Part shown: piece after piece, positions 38,123 to 46,889 of the stretch
Layout: each line of letters opens with the position of its first letter
Numbering within the stretch: position 1 is the stretch's first letter
IMG/VR virus record: IMGVR_UViG_3300008107_000554
Location: 1 to 51,610 of that record
Source: a virus
Strand: one strand, 5' to 3'
DNA length: 51,610 nt
Notes under the pieces: generated by a model
Seen by the model: only the letters and a program-made list of their open reading frames with translations
Told to the model about the DNA's origin: nothing
The model's database searches: none
Program-made: the position numbers and the translations under genes

Positions 38123-39509
38123 TATTTCCTACACACCCACCCCTACGGTCACCCGGTTCATGCAATCGGACAAGAAGATGCGGGTCATCATGGGTCCTGT
38201 CGGCTCCGGCAAGTCCGTGGCCTGCTGCTTTGAGATTATCCGGCGTGCCAGCCAGCAAAAGCCCAATGCCAATGGCATCCGCAAGACCCGCTGCGCTGTG
38301 GTCCGCGAAACTGTCCGCCAACTCTCCGATACCACGATCAAAACCTTCCTCGACTGGTTCCCTCCGGGGGTCTGTGGTCACTTCATGCGCACCACCAAGA
38401 CCTACTTCTTCAAGGTGGGCGATGTGGAGTGCGAGATCATGTTCCGCGCGCTGGACGACGCGGATGACGTGGCCAACCTCAACTCTCTCGAACTGACCTT
38501 CGCGTGGTTCAACGAGTGCAGGGACATCCACCCGGATATTGTGGACGCGATGTCCAAACGTGTGGGTCGTTTCCCCTCAGCCAAGGATGGCGGGGCAACG
38601 TGGCACGGGATGTGGGCGGATACCAACCCGCCGACCATGGACACGTGGTGGTTCTACCAGATGGAGAAGATCGACCCGAAGGATGGGGTCAGCCCCAACA
38701 ACAACGGGTGGGATGTGTTCAAGCAGCCGTCGGGGCGCAGCCCCTACGCGGAGAACATCGAGAACCTGCCGGAAGGGTACTACGACACCCAAGGCCGATC
38801 GGAGGAGTACGTCAGGGTCTTCATCGACGGGGAGTACGGGCTTAGCCTTGCCGGCACGCCGGTGTTCAAATACTTCCGGCCGGACTACCACATGGCCAAG
38901 ATGCCGCTCAAAGCCATCACCAATGGCACGAGACCGATTATCGTGGGGATGGACCTCGGGCTCACGCCCGCGGCCGTCATCGGACAGCAGGACCCACGAG
39001 GCCGGGCGCTGGTGCTCGCAGAGGCGGTCAGTTACGACATGGGCATCCAGAGGTTCATGCGCACGGTGCTCAAGCCCCTGCTCTACGAGAAGTTCGCCGG
39101 GGCGCCAATCATCATCGTGGTTGACCCAGCCGGTACACAGCGAGCCCAGACCGACGAGCGCTCCGCGGTCGACATCATCAAGGCCGAAGGGTTCAGGGTC
39201 ATGCCCGCCCGGACCAACAACATCACACCGCGCATCGCCGCGGTCGACGACTACCTCATGCGACAGGTCGACGGTGATCCGGGGTTCCTCATGGACCCCA
39301 GCTGCATCCGGCTTAAGGCAGCTCTGATGGGCGGCTACCGGTTCAAGAAGAACGGCGACGGGTTGGAGAAGTCGGGCGATGCCGGCAAGCACAGCCACAT
39401 CGGTGACGCGATTAGCTATCTGATGATGCACATCGGCAGTCTCGACAGTGGCGCGATGATGCACACGCGGCGAGAGGTGAAGCGAGTTGACGCCAAAGGG
39501 TGGGCATGA
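38112..39509 (+). CDS. terL: Terminase large subunit (packaging ATPase and nuclease)
   Basis: 465 aa. Walker A is GPVGSGKS (28-35). The Walker B-like ELTFAWFNECRDI has NE in place of the usual DE. The C-terminal RNase H-like nuclease domain has acids in IIVGMDLGLTP, VVDPAG and HSHIGDAISYLM. It translocates DNA into the prohead and cuts it to unit length. It is somewhat short but all landmarks are present. The start lies within the bridging small ORF. A terminator follows at 39563. Confidence 0.95.
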   Translation: MPLDISYTPTPTVTRFMQSDKKMRVIMGPVGSGKSVACCFEIIRRASQQKPNANGIRKTRCAVVRETVRQLSDTTIKTFLDWFPPGVCGHFMRTTKTYFFKVGDVECEIMFRALDDADDVANLNSLELTFAWFNECRDIHPDIVDAMSKRVGRFPSAKDGGATWHGMWADTNPPTMDTWWFYQMEKIDPKDGVSPNNNGWDVFKQPSGRSPYAENIENLPEGYYDTQGRSEEYVRVFIDGEYGLSLAGTPVFKYFRPDYHMAKMPLKAITNGTRPIIVGMDLGLTPAAVIGQQDPRGRALVLAEAVSYDMGIQRFMRTVLKPLLYEKFAGAPIIIVVDPAGTQRAQTDERSAVDIIKAEGFRVMPARTNNITPRIAAVDDYLMRQVDGDPGFLMDPSCIRLKAALMGGYRFKKNGDGLEKSGDAGKHSHIGDAISYLMMHIGSLDSGAMMHTRREVKRVDAKGWA

Positions 39510-39562
39510 TACATAAAGTGTACCGGCGGATTCCCCTCCCTCGTCCGCTGCCTGCTCGACCT

Positions 39563-39597
39563 AACCCCTCCGGCCCACCCCCGGAGGGGTTTCTCTT
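39563..39597 (+). terminator. Rho-independent terminator after terL
   Basis: An 11-bp stem, AACCCCTCCGG / CCGGAGGGGTT, with a 7-nt loop (39563-39591), then TCTCTT. It separates terminase genes from the portal and capsid operon. Confidence 0.8.
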
Positions 39598-39624
39598 GCT
39601 AGATGCGCGCAGCCGGGTTATATT
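39596..39624 (+). promoter_or_regulatory. Promoter for the structural operon
   Basis: TTGCTA (39596-39601), a 17-base spacer, then TATATT (39619-39624), 27 bases before the first structural-operon ATG at 39651. Its position just after the terL terminator strengthens the call. Confidence 0.65.
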
Positions 39625-39650
39625 CTGTCAACTTGCAAGGGAGGTCCGTC

Positions 39651-39869
39651 ATGGACAAGAAGAAATCACTGGCGCCGAAGAAGTCCCCGCGCCCTATGGA
39701 CGCAGAGACGGGACGCGCAAATGCGACCCTGACTCGCGCCATGGGCGGTGCTGCGGCACGTGAGCGGCAGGATGCCGAGGCCGGGCGCATGGACGCTAAG
39801 CCTAAGGCCAAAGCCACCAAGGCTGGCATGAAGTCCAGCCCGCGCCCCAAGAAAAACCCGATGTACTGA
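39651..39869 (+). CDS. Small basic Lys/Ala-rich protein
   Basis: 72 aa from ATG 39651 with GGGAGG upstream. Lys/Pro/Ala-rich throughout (MDKKKSLAPKKSPRPMDAET; MDAKPKAKATKAGMKSS), low complexity and strongly basic. Together with the similar 71-aa gene after it, it may bind DNA or assist head assembly; unknown. Confidence 0.7.
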   Translation: MDKKKSLAPKKSPRPMDAETGRANATLTRAMGGAAARERQDAEAGRMDAKPKAKATKAGMKSSPRPKKNPMY

Positions 39870-39879
39870 GGAGTTCACC

Positions 39880-40095
39880 ATGGCACCGAAGACCCCAATC
39901 AAGACCGGTCGCAAGCCGACCACCGTCAACAAAGATAACTTCGGCACCGGCTACGCGAAGATGGTGACCGCAAACAAGCTGGACAAAGCTGGTTTGCCGG
40001 GTGCCGCGAAGAAGATGTCGCGGGAGGCGCTGGACATGATGGACAAGGGATCGCACCGCCTGCAGAAAGACTTTGGCAAGCGCAAGAAGCCGTAA
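39880..40095 (+). CDS. Small basic protein before the portal
   Basis: 71 aa (MAPKTPIKTGRKPTTVNKDN; GAAKKMSREALDMMDKGSHR), basic with one helical segment. GAGGAG lies 7 bases before the ATG. Unknown; probably a virion-associated or assembly protein. Confidence 0.7.
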   Translation: MAPKTPIKTGRKPTTVNKDNFGTGYAKMVTANKLDKAGLPGAAKKMSREALDMMDKGSHRLQKDFGKRKKP

Positions 40096-40108
40096 ATAGG
40101 AACTCACT

Positions 40109-42136
40109 ATGGCAGGTCTGACAATTCTCCGCGTCGTTGGTAACGATGAGCTTGTGCGCCAAGAGCGCGAACAGGCAGAGCGTGAACTCGCAGCGCGGCA
40201 GAGCAGCCCCGTCATGGTGGGTCTGACAGCGCACCTCAAGGAGTGCTGGGACGCAGCGCGCATCTCGCGTGACCCCATCACCGACATCATGCTCAAGGCC
40301 ATGCGCCAGCGCAATGGTGAGTACGAGGCCGACAAGCTCCAGCGCATCCAAGAGCAGGGTGGCTCGGAAGTCTTCATGATGATTACCGAGGTCAAGTGCC
40401 GCGCTGCGGAGAGCTGGCTGCGGGACATCCTGCTCGACAACGGCACGCCACCGTGGGACATCGTGCCCACACCCATCCCAGACCTGTCGCCCAAAGAGGC
40501 GGAGGAGCTGCAGATGGCCTTCGCCGAGCGCGTGATGGAGATCGTCCAGTCGTCAGGGCAGGCTCCGAGCAAGAGCCAGATCGGCGAGCTTAAGGAGATG
40601 GTCGGGCAGGAGTTCCGGTTCAAAATCCTGCAGGCGGCGCAGAATCGCGTCGACAAGATGCGGATCAAGATCGAGGACCAGTTCGCTCAGGGCGGCTGGT
40701 CGGACTCGTTTAACGAGTTCATTACCGACCTCGTGACTTTCCCGGCAGCCTTCATCAAGGGGCCGATCGTTCGGCGCCAGCGGTACCTCAAGTGGGAGGG
40801 CAGCAAGCTCGTCCCCGGCGAGCGCATTGCGCCTGAGTATGAGCGGGTCAGCCCGTTCAACATCTACCCCGAGCCGGGCATCACCCGGATCAACGATGGC
40901 TACATCTTCGAGTACCACGAACTGACCCGCACCCAGCTGGCCGATCTCATCGGTGTGCCGGGCTACGACGACGCTGCCGTCCGCAAGGTGCTCGAAGTGG
41001 GCAACACCCAGTCATGGGTGCAGGAGTGGCAGAAGGACTCACGCGAGGAGGAGGAGCGCAAGTTCCACACCGAGCTGCGCCCGACCGAGGTCTACGACAC
41101 GCTGGAGTTCTGGGGCAAGATCAGCGGCCGGATGCTGCGCGAGTGGGGCATGACCGAGGAGGAAGTGCCTGACGTCGACCGCGAGTACGACGCCAACGTC
41201 TGGACCGTGGGGAACTATATCATCAAGGCGGTGCTCAACTACGACCCGCTCGGCGAGAAGCCCTACGCCAAGACCAGCTTCATTAAGCAGCCCGGCGCCT
41301 TCTGGGGCAAGGCCATTCCCGAGATCATCGAGGACATCCAGAACGTCTGCAACGCAGCAGCCCGGGCTCTGGTCAACAACATGGCGATCGCCTCCGGGCC
41401 GCAGGTCGAGGTTAACCTCGAACGTCTGCCTCCCAACGAGGACATCACCCAGCTGCAGCCGTGGAAAATCTGGCAGGTTATGAACGACCCGCTGGGTTCG
41501 TCGGCTCCGGCAGTGCGGTTCAACCAGCCCAACGACAACGCCAACACGCTGGTGGGGGTCTACGACCGCTTCTCACGCATGGCGGACGACCACAGCGGCA
41601 TCCCGGCCTATATCTACGGCGACACCAACGTGCAGGGGGCAGGACGCACCGCGTCGGGCCTCTCCATGCTGATGGGCTCCGCGGGCAAGGGCATCCGGCA
41701 GGTGGTGATGCACATCGACAGCGACGTGCTCAAGACCATCGTGCAGCGCCAGTTCGTCTACAACATGCGCTACGATCCGGATGAGTCGATCAAGGGCGAT
41801 GCACAGGTCGTTGCCAAGGGCGCGGTTAACCTCGCTGTCAAGGAGACGGTCAACGTCCGCCGCGTGGAGTTCCTCAACGCCACGGCCAACGAGTTCGACA
41901 TCAGCATCATCGGGCCGCAGGGTCGCGCCGCGCTGCTGCGTGAGGTCGCTAAGGGGCTGCAGATGTCGGTCGACGACATCGTCCCGTCGCGTGAGAAGCT
42001 GGCGATGAACGAGCGGCTCGCTGCTGCGTCGCAGCAGATGCCGGCACCCGGGGGCGGGCAGCCCGCGGCACAGAACACGGACCTCGCCGGTGCGCCGGCC
42101 GGTGGTACCAATCTCATAAACGGGGGGCCGCAGTGA
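40109..42136 (+). CDS. Portal (head-tail connector) protein
   Basis: 675 aa, in the size range of portals of short-tailed phages. Its wing and stem features are visible as long helical stretches (AEELQMAFAERVMEIVQSSG; EMVGQEFRFKILQAAQNRVD), a conserved-looking ERVSPFNIYPEPG segment and a PGAFWGKAIPEIIEDIQNVC helix, with a Pro/Gly/Gln C-terminus. It would form the 12-subunit ring at the capsid vertex through which DNA enters and leaves. Position after terL and before scaffold and capsid supports it. AGGAAC lies upstream of the ATG. Confidence 0.9.
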   Translation: MAGLTILRVVGNDELVRQEREQAERELAARQSSPVMVGLTAHLKECWDAARISRDPITDIMLKAMRQRNGEYEADKLQRIQEQGGSEVFMMITEVKCRAAESWLRDILLDNGTPPWDIVPTPIPDLSPKEAEELQMAFAERVMEIVQSSGQAPSKSQIGELKEMVGQEFRFKILQAAQNRVDKMRIKIEDQFAQGGWSDSFNEFITDLVTFPAAFIKGPIVRRQRYLKWEGSKLVPGERIAPEYERVSPFNIYPEPGITRINDGYIFEYHELTRTQLADLIGVPGYDDAAVRKVLEVGNTQSWVQEWQKDSREEEERKFHTELRPTEVYDTLEFWGKISGRMLREWGMTEEEVPDVDREYDANVWTVGNYIIKAVLNYDPLGEKPYAKTSFIKQPGAFWGKAIPEIIEDIQNVCNAAARALVNNMAIASGPQVEVNLERLPPNEDITQLQPWKIWQVMNDPLGSSAPAVRFNQPNDNANTLVGVYDRFSRMADDHSGIPAYIYGDTNVQGAGRTASGLSMLMGSAGKGIRQVVMHIDSDVLKTIVQRQFVYNMRYDPDESIKGDAQVVAKGAVNLAVKETVNVRRVEFLNATANEFDISIIGPQGRAALLREVAKGLQMSVDDIVPSREKLAMNERLAAASQQMPAPGGGQPAAQNTDLAGAPAGGTNLINGGPQ

Positions 42137-42243
42137 AGCAGGCCACCCCCGAAGTAATCCTCGCGCTGGCGGTTTTAGGCGAGCTTTACAAGCTCGTCAG
42201 TGAGTCCCCTGACTTAGCAGCACAGCCCCGTAGGGGCAGCTGA
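42133..42243 (+). CDS. Tiny 36-aa ORF after the portal
   Basis: GTG 42133 overlaps the portal stop (GTGA). The product begins MKQATPEVILALAVLGELYK and ends QPRRGS, one short amphipathic helix. The overlap with the portal stop argues for expression, but length and lack of homology keep this tentative. Confidence 0.45.
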   Translation: MKQATPEVILALAVLGELYKLVSESPDLAAQPRRGS

Positions 42244-42275
42244 TCCAATCACGCACACCGAGAGGAGCGTAAAAA

Positions 42276-43265
42276 ATGGCTATTCCCGCACAAATTCGCA
42301 AGCAGTCCGAGGCTATCTCGAAGCTGTACGAAGACTTGAACCCGACCGAAGGAGAACAATCTCCGGCGGAGGGTGAGGTCCAGCAGCCGACCGAAGCCGA
42401 CGGTGGGGGCGATGCTGCGGCTGCACCGGTGCCTACAGGGCAAGGGCAATCCGGTAACACAGACGAAGACCTGACCTACGAACAGCGTTGGCGATCCCTG
42501 CAAGGAATGTACAACGCTGAAACGGCTCGCCTCAAGGCGGAGAACAATCAGATGGGCCAACGCGTCAGTCAGCTCGAACGGCTGATCGCGACGCTTTCCG
42601 CGCCCCAGCAGGCACCTGCACAGGTGGCCGCGGCAAAGCTCATCACCGACAAGGACGTTGAGGATTACGGCGACTCGATCGAGGTCATGCGCCGTGCCGC
42701 CCGCGAAGAAGTTGCTGCATCGCAGCAGGAAGTCGCGGAACTCAAGCGCTTGGTCATGCAGTTGCAGACCAACGTCGTCCCCAAGGTGGAGAGCGTCGTG
42801 CAGCGACAGGCCCTCAACGCTGAGCAAATGTTCTGGTCAGAACTGTCGGCGGAAGTCCCAGACTGGCGTGAAATCAACGCCGAGCAAGGCTTCCACAGCT
42901 GGCTGCTTGAGATCGACCCGCTGTCCGGCGTATCCCGGCAGTCGTACCTCGATAACGCGCAGAATCAGCTGGATGCACGGCGGGTCGCAGGGTTCTTCAA
43001 GACGTGGCAGTCAATGAATGGCGGTTCTGTTGCTCAATCACCTCGGAACGTTGCCAGTTCTCAACTTGAAAAACAGATCGCACCGGGTCGCGGTCGTACA
43101 GCGGCGAGCACTCCTGCCGCCAATGACGGCAAGACCTACGCCCGGGCGGACGTCGCCAAGTTCTTTGACGACGTGCGCAAAGGTCTGTATAAGGGTCGTG
43201 AGCAGGAGCGTGACCGGATCGAACGCGACATCTTCGCTGCACAGCGAGATGGCCGCATTACATAA
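42276..43265 (+). CDS. Scaffolding protein candidate
   Basis: 329 aa. The acidic, Gln/Glu-rich N-terminal region (about 18-70) and long coiled coils (ETARLKAENNQMGQRVSQLE; REEVAASQQEVAELKRLVMQ) with a basic helical C-terminus (DDVRKGLYKGREQERDRIER) are the standard shape of phage scaffolds that guide capsid shell assembly. It lies between portal and major capsid gene, as expected. GAGGAG upstream. Confidence 0.85.
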   Translation: MAIPAQIRKQSEAISKLYEDLNPTEGEQSPAEGEVQQPTEADGGGDAAAAPVPTGQGQSGNTDEDLTYEQRWRSLQGMYNAETARLKAENNQMGQRVSQLERLIATLSAPQQAPAQVAAAKLITDKDVEDYGDSIEVMRRAAREEVAASQQEVAELKRLVMQLQTNVVPKVESVVQRQALNAEQMFWSELSAEVPDWREINAEQGFHSWLLEIDPLSGVSRQSYLDNAQNQLDARRVAGFFKTWQSMNGGSVAQSPRNVASSQLEKQIAPGRGRTAASTPAANDGKTYARADVAKFFDDVRKGLYKGREQERDRIERDIFAAQRDGRIT

Positions 43266-43289
43266 ACTGGCTAAGTGAAAGGACACCAC

Positions 43290-44216
43290 ATGGCCTATCC
43301 CGTTGCTCCCGGCCGCCCCAACTACTCGGGTAACTTCATCCCCGAGATTTGGTCCGGCAAACTGATCGAGAACTTCTACGACGCCACCGTGCTGTCGGCG
43401 ATCTCGAACACCGACTACGAAGGCGAAATCCGCCGCATGGGCGATACGGTTAACATCCGTACCCAGCCCAACATCACCATCCGCGAGTACGTCAAGGGTC
43501 AAAACCTCGTCGTCGAAAACCCGGACTCGCCCAAGCTGCAGCTCCTGATCGACAAAGGCGAGTACTTCTCCTGCGTCGAAGACGACATTGACCGCGTTCA
43601 GTCGGACATCAAACTGATGGACATGTGGTCGAAGGATGCTTCGGAGCAGATGAAGGTCAAGATCGACCAGCGCGTTCTGACCGACATGCTGCCGGACATC
43701 GACGCTGCCAACAAAGGCGCGACCGCTGGCGCACAGTCGGCTGCGTTCAACCTCGGCACCACCGGTTCGCCGCTGACCGTGACCAAGGATGGCGCTTCGA
43801 GCACCACCCCGGTCATCGACCTGATCGTTGACATGGGCACCGTGCTCGACGAGGCCAACGTGCCGGAGTCGGACCGCTTCCTCGTGATCCCGGCCCGCAT
43901 GGCTGGTCTCATCAAGAAGTCGGAACTCAAGGACGCTTCGCTCTCGGGCGACAGCGCGAGCCCGATCCGTAACGGCCGTCTCGGCATGATCGACCGCTTC
44001 ACGCTCTACGTGTCGCACAACCTGAACGTCTCGTCCGGCAAGACCTCGATCATCGCCGGTCACAAGATGGGCTTCACCTTCGCGTCGCAGATGACTGAGA
44101 TGGAAACTATCCGCGCTCAGTCCACCTTCGGCAACATCGTGCGCGGCCTGCAGGTGTACGGCTACAAGGTCACTAAGGGCGAGGCGCTGGCACAAGCCGT
44201 CGTCCAGTTCGCATAA
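43290..44216 (+). CDS. Major capsid protein
   Basis: 308 aa from ATG 43290 (AAAGGA upstream). The N-terminal arm YPVAPGRPNYSGNFIPEIWS, then VKGQNLVVENPDSPKLQLLI and VSHNLNVSSGKTSIIAGHKM, have the look of HK97-fold capsid subunits; the C-terminus is a strand-rich FGNIVRGLQVYGYKVTKGEA. It should be the main shell protein. Position after the scaffold is decisive. Two further upstream codons belong to the leader. Confidence 0.9.
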   Translation: MAYPVAPGRPNYSGNFIPEIWSGKLIENFYDATVLSAISNTDYEGEIRRMGDTVNIRTQPNITIREYVKGQNLVVENPDSPKLQLLIDKGEYFSCVEDDIDRVQSDIKLMDMWSKDASEQMKVKIDQRVLTDMLPDIDAANKGATAGAQSAAFNLGTTGSPLTVTKDGASSTTPVIDLIVDMGTVLDEANVPESDRFLVIPARMAGLIKKSELKDASLSGDSASPIRNGRLGMIDRFTLYVSHNLNVSSGKTSIIAGHKMGFTFASQMTEMETIRAQSTFGNIVRGLQVYGYKVTKGEALAQAVVQFA

Positions 44217-44228
44217 GGAGAACAGATC

Positions 44229-44705
44229 ATGGTTGCCTACACTGACTCCCTTGGGTTCTACAAGAACTCGGCTGGTTTCTCGGCCAACTACACCGACCGC
44301 GTCAGCGTGATCGAGATCGACCTCGACTTCGCAAAAATCGCGGCAGCCCGCACCGCCGCCAGCGCAGCCGCGCTGGGCTCCGGCGACACGCTGGTCATCG
44401 GCACCCTGCCCAAAGGCTCGTTCGTTCTGTCCGGCGTTGCTACGCTGGTCCGTGCGGAAGGCGCTGCGGCCAACATCGACGTCGGCATCAGCGGCGGCAC
44501 TGTCGACTTCTGGGTCGACGGTTTCGACCTGAACGGCACGGTTGGTTCCACCGGTGGCTACGCTGATGCAACGGCCTACTATGTAACCGCTGACACCGGC
44601 ATCCTGTTGACCCTCAACTCTGCCAGCGTTGACGCAGCTCGCGTCAAAATCTCGCTGGCAGTGGTCAACATGGGCGCCGAACTCGGCACCATTCCGTCGG
44701 CCTAA
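44229..44705 (+). CDS. Capsid decoration-like protein
   Basis: 158 aa, Ala/Gly/Thr-rich, beta-sandwich-like (LVIGTLPKGSFVLSGVATLV; ATAYYVTADTGILLTLNSAS). It follows the capsid gene with its own AAGGAG site and is similar in length and make-up to the next-but-one gene, suggesting a virion surface or cement role. Ends before a UUCG hairpin. Confidence 0.7.
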   Translation: MVAYTDSLGFYKNSAGFSANYTDRVSVIEIDLDFAKIAAARTAASAAALGSGDTLVIGTLPKGSFVLSGVATLVRAEGAAANIDVGISGGTVDFWVDGFDLNGTVGSTGGYADATAYYVTADTGILLTLNSASVDAARVKISLAVVNMGAELGTIPSA

Positions 44706-44708
44706 TGG

Positions 44709-44726
44709 TGGGGGCTTCGGCCCCCA
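44709..44726 (+). terminator. UUCG-tetraloop hairpin
   Basis: Stem TGGGGGC/GCCCCCA with loop TTCG. There is no strong T-tract after it, so it may stabilise or process mRNA or cause partial termination. Confidence 0.5.
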
Positions 44727-44750
44727 TCTCCCAACAAAAGGAGACTGAAA

Positions 44751-45227
44751 ATGGGTGTCTATAGCGGTATCTCGCAGGACAACGTCCGGATCAACAGCGG
44801 CAATGCAACCCTGCAGACGCTGGCTGTCACCGGGTCGGTCGTTGCGGCCGGTGTGGTTATGAATGTGCGTCAGCGGTTTACGATCGCTGAGGTGAACGCC
44901 GGCGCGACGCTTGTCGCCGCCGTCGCTGGCAAGTCCATCCGCATGGTGTCGTGCAAAGCTATCGCCGTTGGCGGTGCTGCTGGCGCCGTGACCACGGTGG
45001 ATGTGCTGGGAACTCTGAGCACTGGGCGCAAGCTCGTTGCCTTTGCGCAGGCTAACCTGACGCAGAGCGCTGTGCTCACCGATGGCGGCACTGGTGCGGC
45101 TGTCCTCGCAGATGGTGCGTCCTACACCGCAAACGACGCGGGTACGGCCGTCACTGTCGGCAAGACCGGCAGCAGCGTGACGACTGCAACGCACATCGAC
45201 GTGATCTTTGATTACGTCCTTGTCTAA
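44751..45227 (+). CDS. Second decoration-like virion protein
   Basis: 158 aa, Val/Ala/Thr-rich with beta strands (VAAGVVMNVRQRFTIAEVNA; THIDVIFDYVLV). Same length as the 44229 gene and a similar strand-rich make-up. AAGGAG upstream. Flanked on both sides by UUCG hairpins. Confidence 0.68.
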   Translation: MGVYSGISQDNVRINSGNATLQTLAVTGSVVAAGVVMNVRQRFTIAEVNAGATLVAAVAGKSIRMVSCKAIAVGGAAGAVTTVDVLGTLSTGRKLVAFAQANLTQSAVLTDGGTGAAVLADGASYTANDAGTAVTVGKTGSSVTTATHIDVIFDYVLV

Positions 45228-45232
45228 AATCT

Positions 45233-45259
45233 GCGAGGCCCTTCGGGGCCTCGCTTCTT
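45233..45259 (+). terminator. UUCG-tetraloop hairpin with short T-rich tail
   Basis: A 9-bp stem GCGAGGCCC/GGGCCTCGC with loop TTCG (45233-45254), followed by TTCTT. Weak intrinsic terminator or mRNA stabiliser. Confidence 0.55.
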
Positions 45260-45272
45260 CAAGGAGCGCACC

Positions 45273-46235
45273 ATGGCCACCAACCTGACAGCAGAAAAAG
45301 TTAAAGACAGCTTCTCGCAACTGCTGCATATCGACGGCGGGCCTGAGGCTACGCCCAAGACGGTGTACAGCGGCACGGGCACGGCGACTGCGCTCAAGGT
45401 CGGCACAACCAACGTCGAGGTCGACAACATCCGGGTCGATGGCAACACCATCAGCACGACGGACACCAACGGTAACTTGACTCTGTCTCCGAACGGCACC
45501 GGCGCCGTCGTGATGGGCAACGTGAATATCACCGGTGGCACGATCACCGGAACGAGTTTTCCCGGCAGCTTCACGGGTATCACACTTATCGAGTCCACAA
45601 CGCTGGCCACCAGCGATGCGGAGACTGGTCTCACGATCACCGAGAACACGATCTCGGCAGACGGCACCGACACCAACATCGACATCAACATCACGCCCAA
45701 AGGTACGGGCGAGGTGAACGTCACGAACATCGACGTCCTGAGTGGCAAGGTGCCGTTCAGCACGATCACTGGCCGGGCCTTTGCCTGTTTCTCTGACATC
45801 ACAGACCAGACCGGCAGTGTGTCTGCAGGTACGGCGGTCAAGTTCGGGACCACTGAGGTCGCAGGTTCTGGCATCACGATGGTTACGGACGGTACCAACC
45901 TCACGCGCCTCACCTTCGCTGCGGCCGGTACGTACATGGTCGCTCCGAACCTGCAGCTTGCGAACTCCGATACGGCCGACCATGACACCACTGTTTGGCT
46001 GGCGTTGAATGGCACCAACATCGCTCGGTCGGCGACTAAGGTCACGGTGCCCAAGGCCACCGACGGCGGCAATACCTTCTTCCAGATCATTTTCTACGTC
46101 ACTGTGACAGCCGGGCAGTACGTCCAAGTCCTGTGGCTCCCCGAGAGCGTCGCAGTAACTATCGACCACACCGCTGCGGGGGCCATCGCTCCTGCCATCC
46201 CGTCGTCCATCATCGTAGCCGAGAGGATCGCGTAA
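45273..46235 (+). CDS. Virion surface or fibre-like protein with beta-rich C-terminal domain
   Basis: 320 aa. The N-terminal half has collagen-free beta repeats (NGNLTLSPNGTGAVVMGNVN). The C-terminal half (FACFSDITDQTGSVSAGTAV; AAGTYMVAPNLQLANSDTAD) looks like a C1q/TNF-type jelly roll as found in phage fibres and decorations. It may bind host surfaces or trim the head. AAGGAG upstream; the TAATG end couples it to the next gene. Confidence 0.7.
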   Translation: MATNLTAEKVKDSFSQLLHIDGGPEATPKTVYSGTGTATALKVGTTNVEVDNIRVDGNTISTTDTNGNLTLSPNGTGAVVMGNVNITGGTITGTSFPGSFTGITLIESTTLATSDAETGLTITENTISADGTDTNIDINITPKGTGEVNVTNIDVLSGKVPFSTITGRAFACFSDITDQTGSVSAGTAVKFGTTEVAGSGITMVTDGTNLTRLTFAAAGTYMVAPNLQLANSDTADHDTTVWLALNGTNIARSATKVTVPKATDGGNTFFQIIFYVTVTAGQYVQVLWLPESVAVTIDHTAAGAIAPAIPSSIIVAERIA

Positions 46236-46489
46236 TGGCTAAGACACCCGCATGGCAACGCAAAGAGGGTAAGGCCGAGAGCGGCGGGCTCAACGCCAAA
46301 GGGCGTGCGTCTTACAACAAGGCGAACCCCGGCAAGCCGGGGCTCAAGGCACCGCAGCCTGAGGGTGGCCCGCGACGCGACAGCTTCTGTGCCCGGATGG
46401 AGGGCATGAAGAAGAAGCTGACGTCGAAGAAGACGGCCAACGACCCGAACAGCCGGATCAACAAATCTTTGCGCGCGTGGAACTGCTGA
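46235..46489 (+). CDS. Small basic phage protein (DUF6321-like)
   Basis: 84 aa. SGGLNAKGRASYNKANPGKP and SKKTANDPNSRINKSLRAW match a conserved phage pattern; a Cys pair (SFCARM, NC) is present. Very basic. It is usually found among virion genes; role unknown. ATG overlaps the previous stop. Confidence 0.75.
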   Translation: MAKTPAWQRKEGKAESGGLNAKGRASYNKANPGKPGLKAPQPEGGPRRDSFCARMEGMKKKLTSKKTANDPNSRINKSLRAWNC

Positions 46490-46490
46490 C

Positions 46491-46661
46491 ATGGCCAGCC
46501 CCAAGCCAACCAACCCATCGCTCTGGAGCAAGGTCAAGTCGGAGGCTAAGGCCAAGTTTGACGTGTACCCCTCTGCCTACGCCAACGCGTGGGCGTCCAA
46601 GGAGTACAAGAAGCGCGGTGGCGGCTGGAGCGGCCCCGACAACCGGGTGAAGAAAAAATGA
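46491..46661 (+). CDS. Small basic phage protein
   Basis: 56 aa (MASPKPTNPSLWSKVKSEAK; FDVYPSAYANAWASKEYKKR; ends NRVKKK). This WSKVK..A..KF.VYPSAYANAWA pattern is widely seen as a small phage structural protein. It ends overlapping the next ATG (AATGA). Confidence 0.75.
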   Translation: MASPKPTNPSLWSKVKSEAKAKFDVYPSAYANAWASKEYKKRGGGWSGPDNRVKKK

Positions 46662-46888
46662 GCGGCGGGCTGGGCAAATGGTTTGGGGAGAAGTGGGTCG
46701 ACGTCAAGACCGGTAAGCCTTGCGGCCGCTCCGGGCCTGAGAAGTCCTCACGCTCTTACCCTGCTTGCCGCCCGGCCGCAGCTGCAGCCAAGATGACCGC
46801 CGGTGAGAAGCGCACCATGGCAGCCAAGAAGACCAGCTCTGAGCGCAAGTCGTGGCCGGTGACACCCTCGGGCAAAAGGAAAAAGTGA
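46658..46888 (+). CDS. Small basic Cys-containing phage protein
   Basis: 76 aa from ATG 46658 (LGKWFGEKWVDVKTGKPCGR, then YPACRP, basic tail). Two Cys may bind metal. It belongs with the neighbouring small basic genes, a recurring phage set without known role. Confidence 0.75.
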   Translation: MSGGLGKWFGEKWVDVKTGKPCGRSGPEKSSRSYPACRPAAAAAKMTAGEKRTMAAKKTSSERKSWPVTPSGKRKK

Positions 46889-46889
46889 T

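Noticed and set aside
39500-39763. 87-codon plus-strand frame after terL
   Set aside because: It spans a good terminator and promoter and overlaps the well-supported gene starting at 39651.
43038-46169. 1043-codon open frame on the minus strand opposite the capsid block
   Set aside because: It runs antisense to scaffold, capsid and decoration genes that have ribosome sites and sensible products; Arg/Asp/Val-rich composition is that of a complementary frame in GC-rich DNA.
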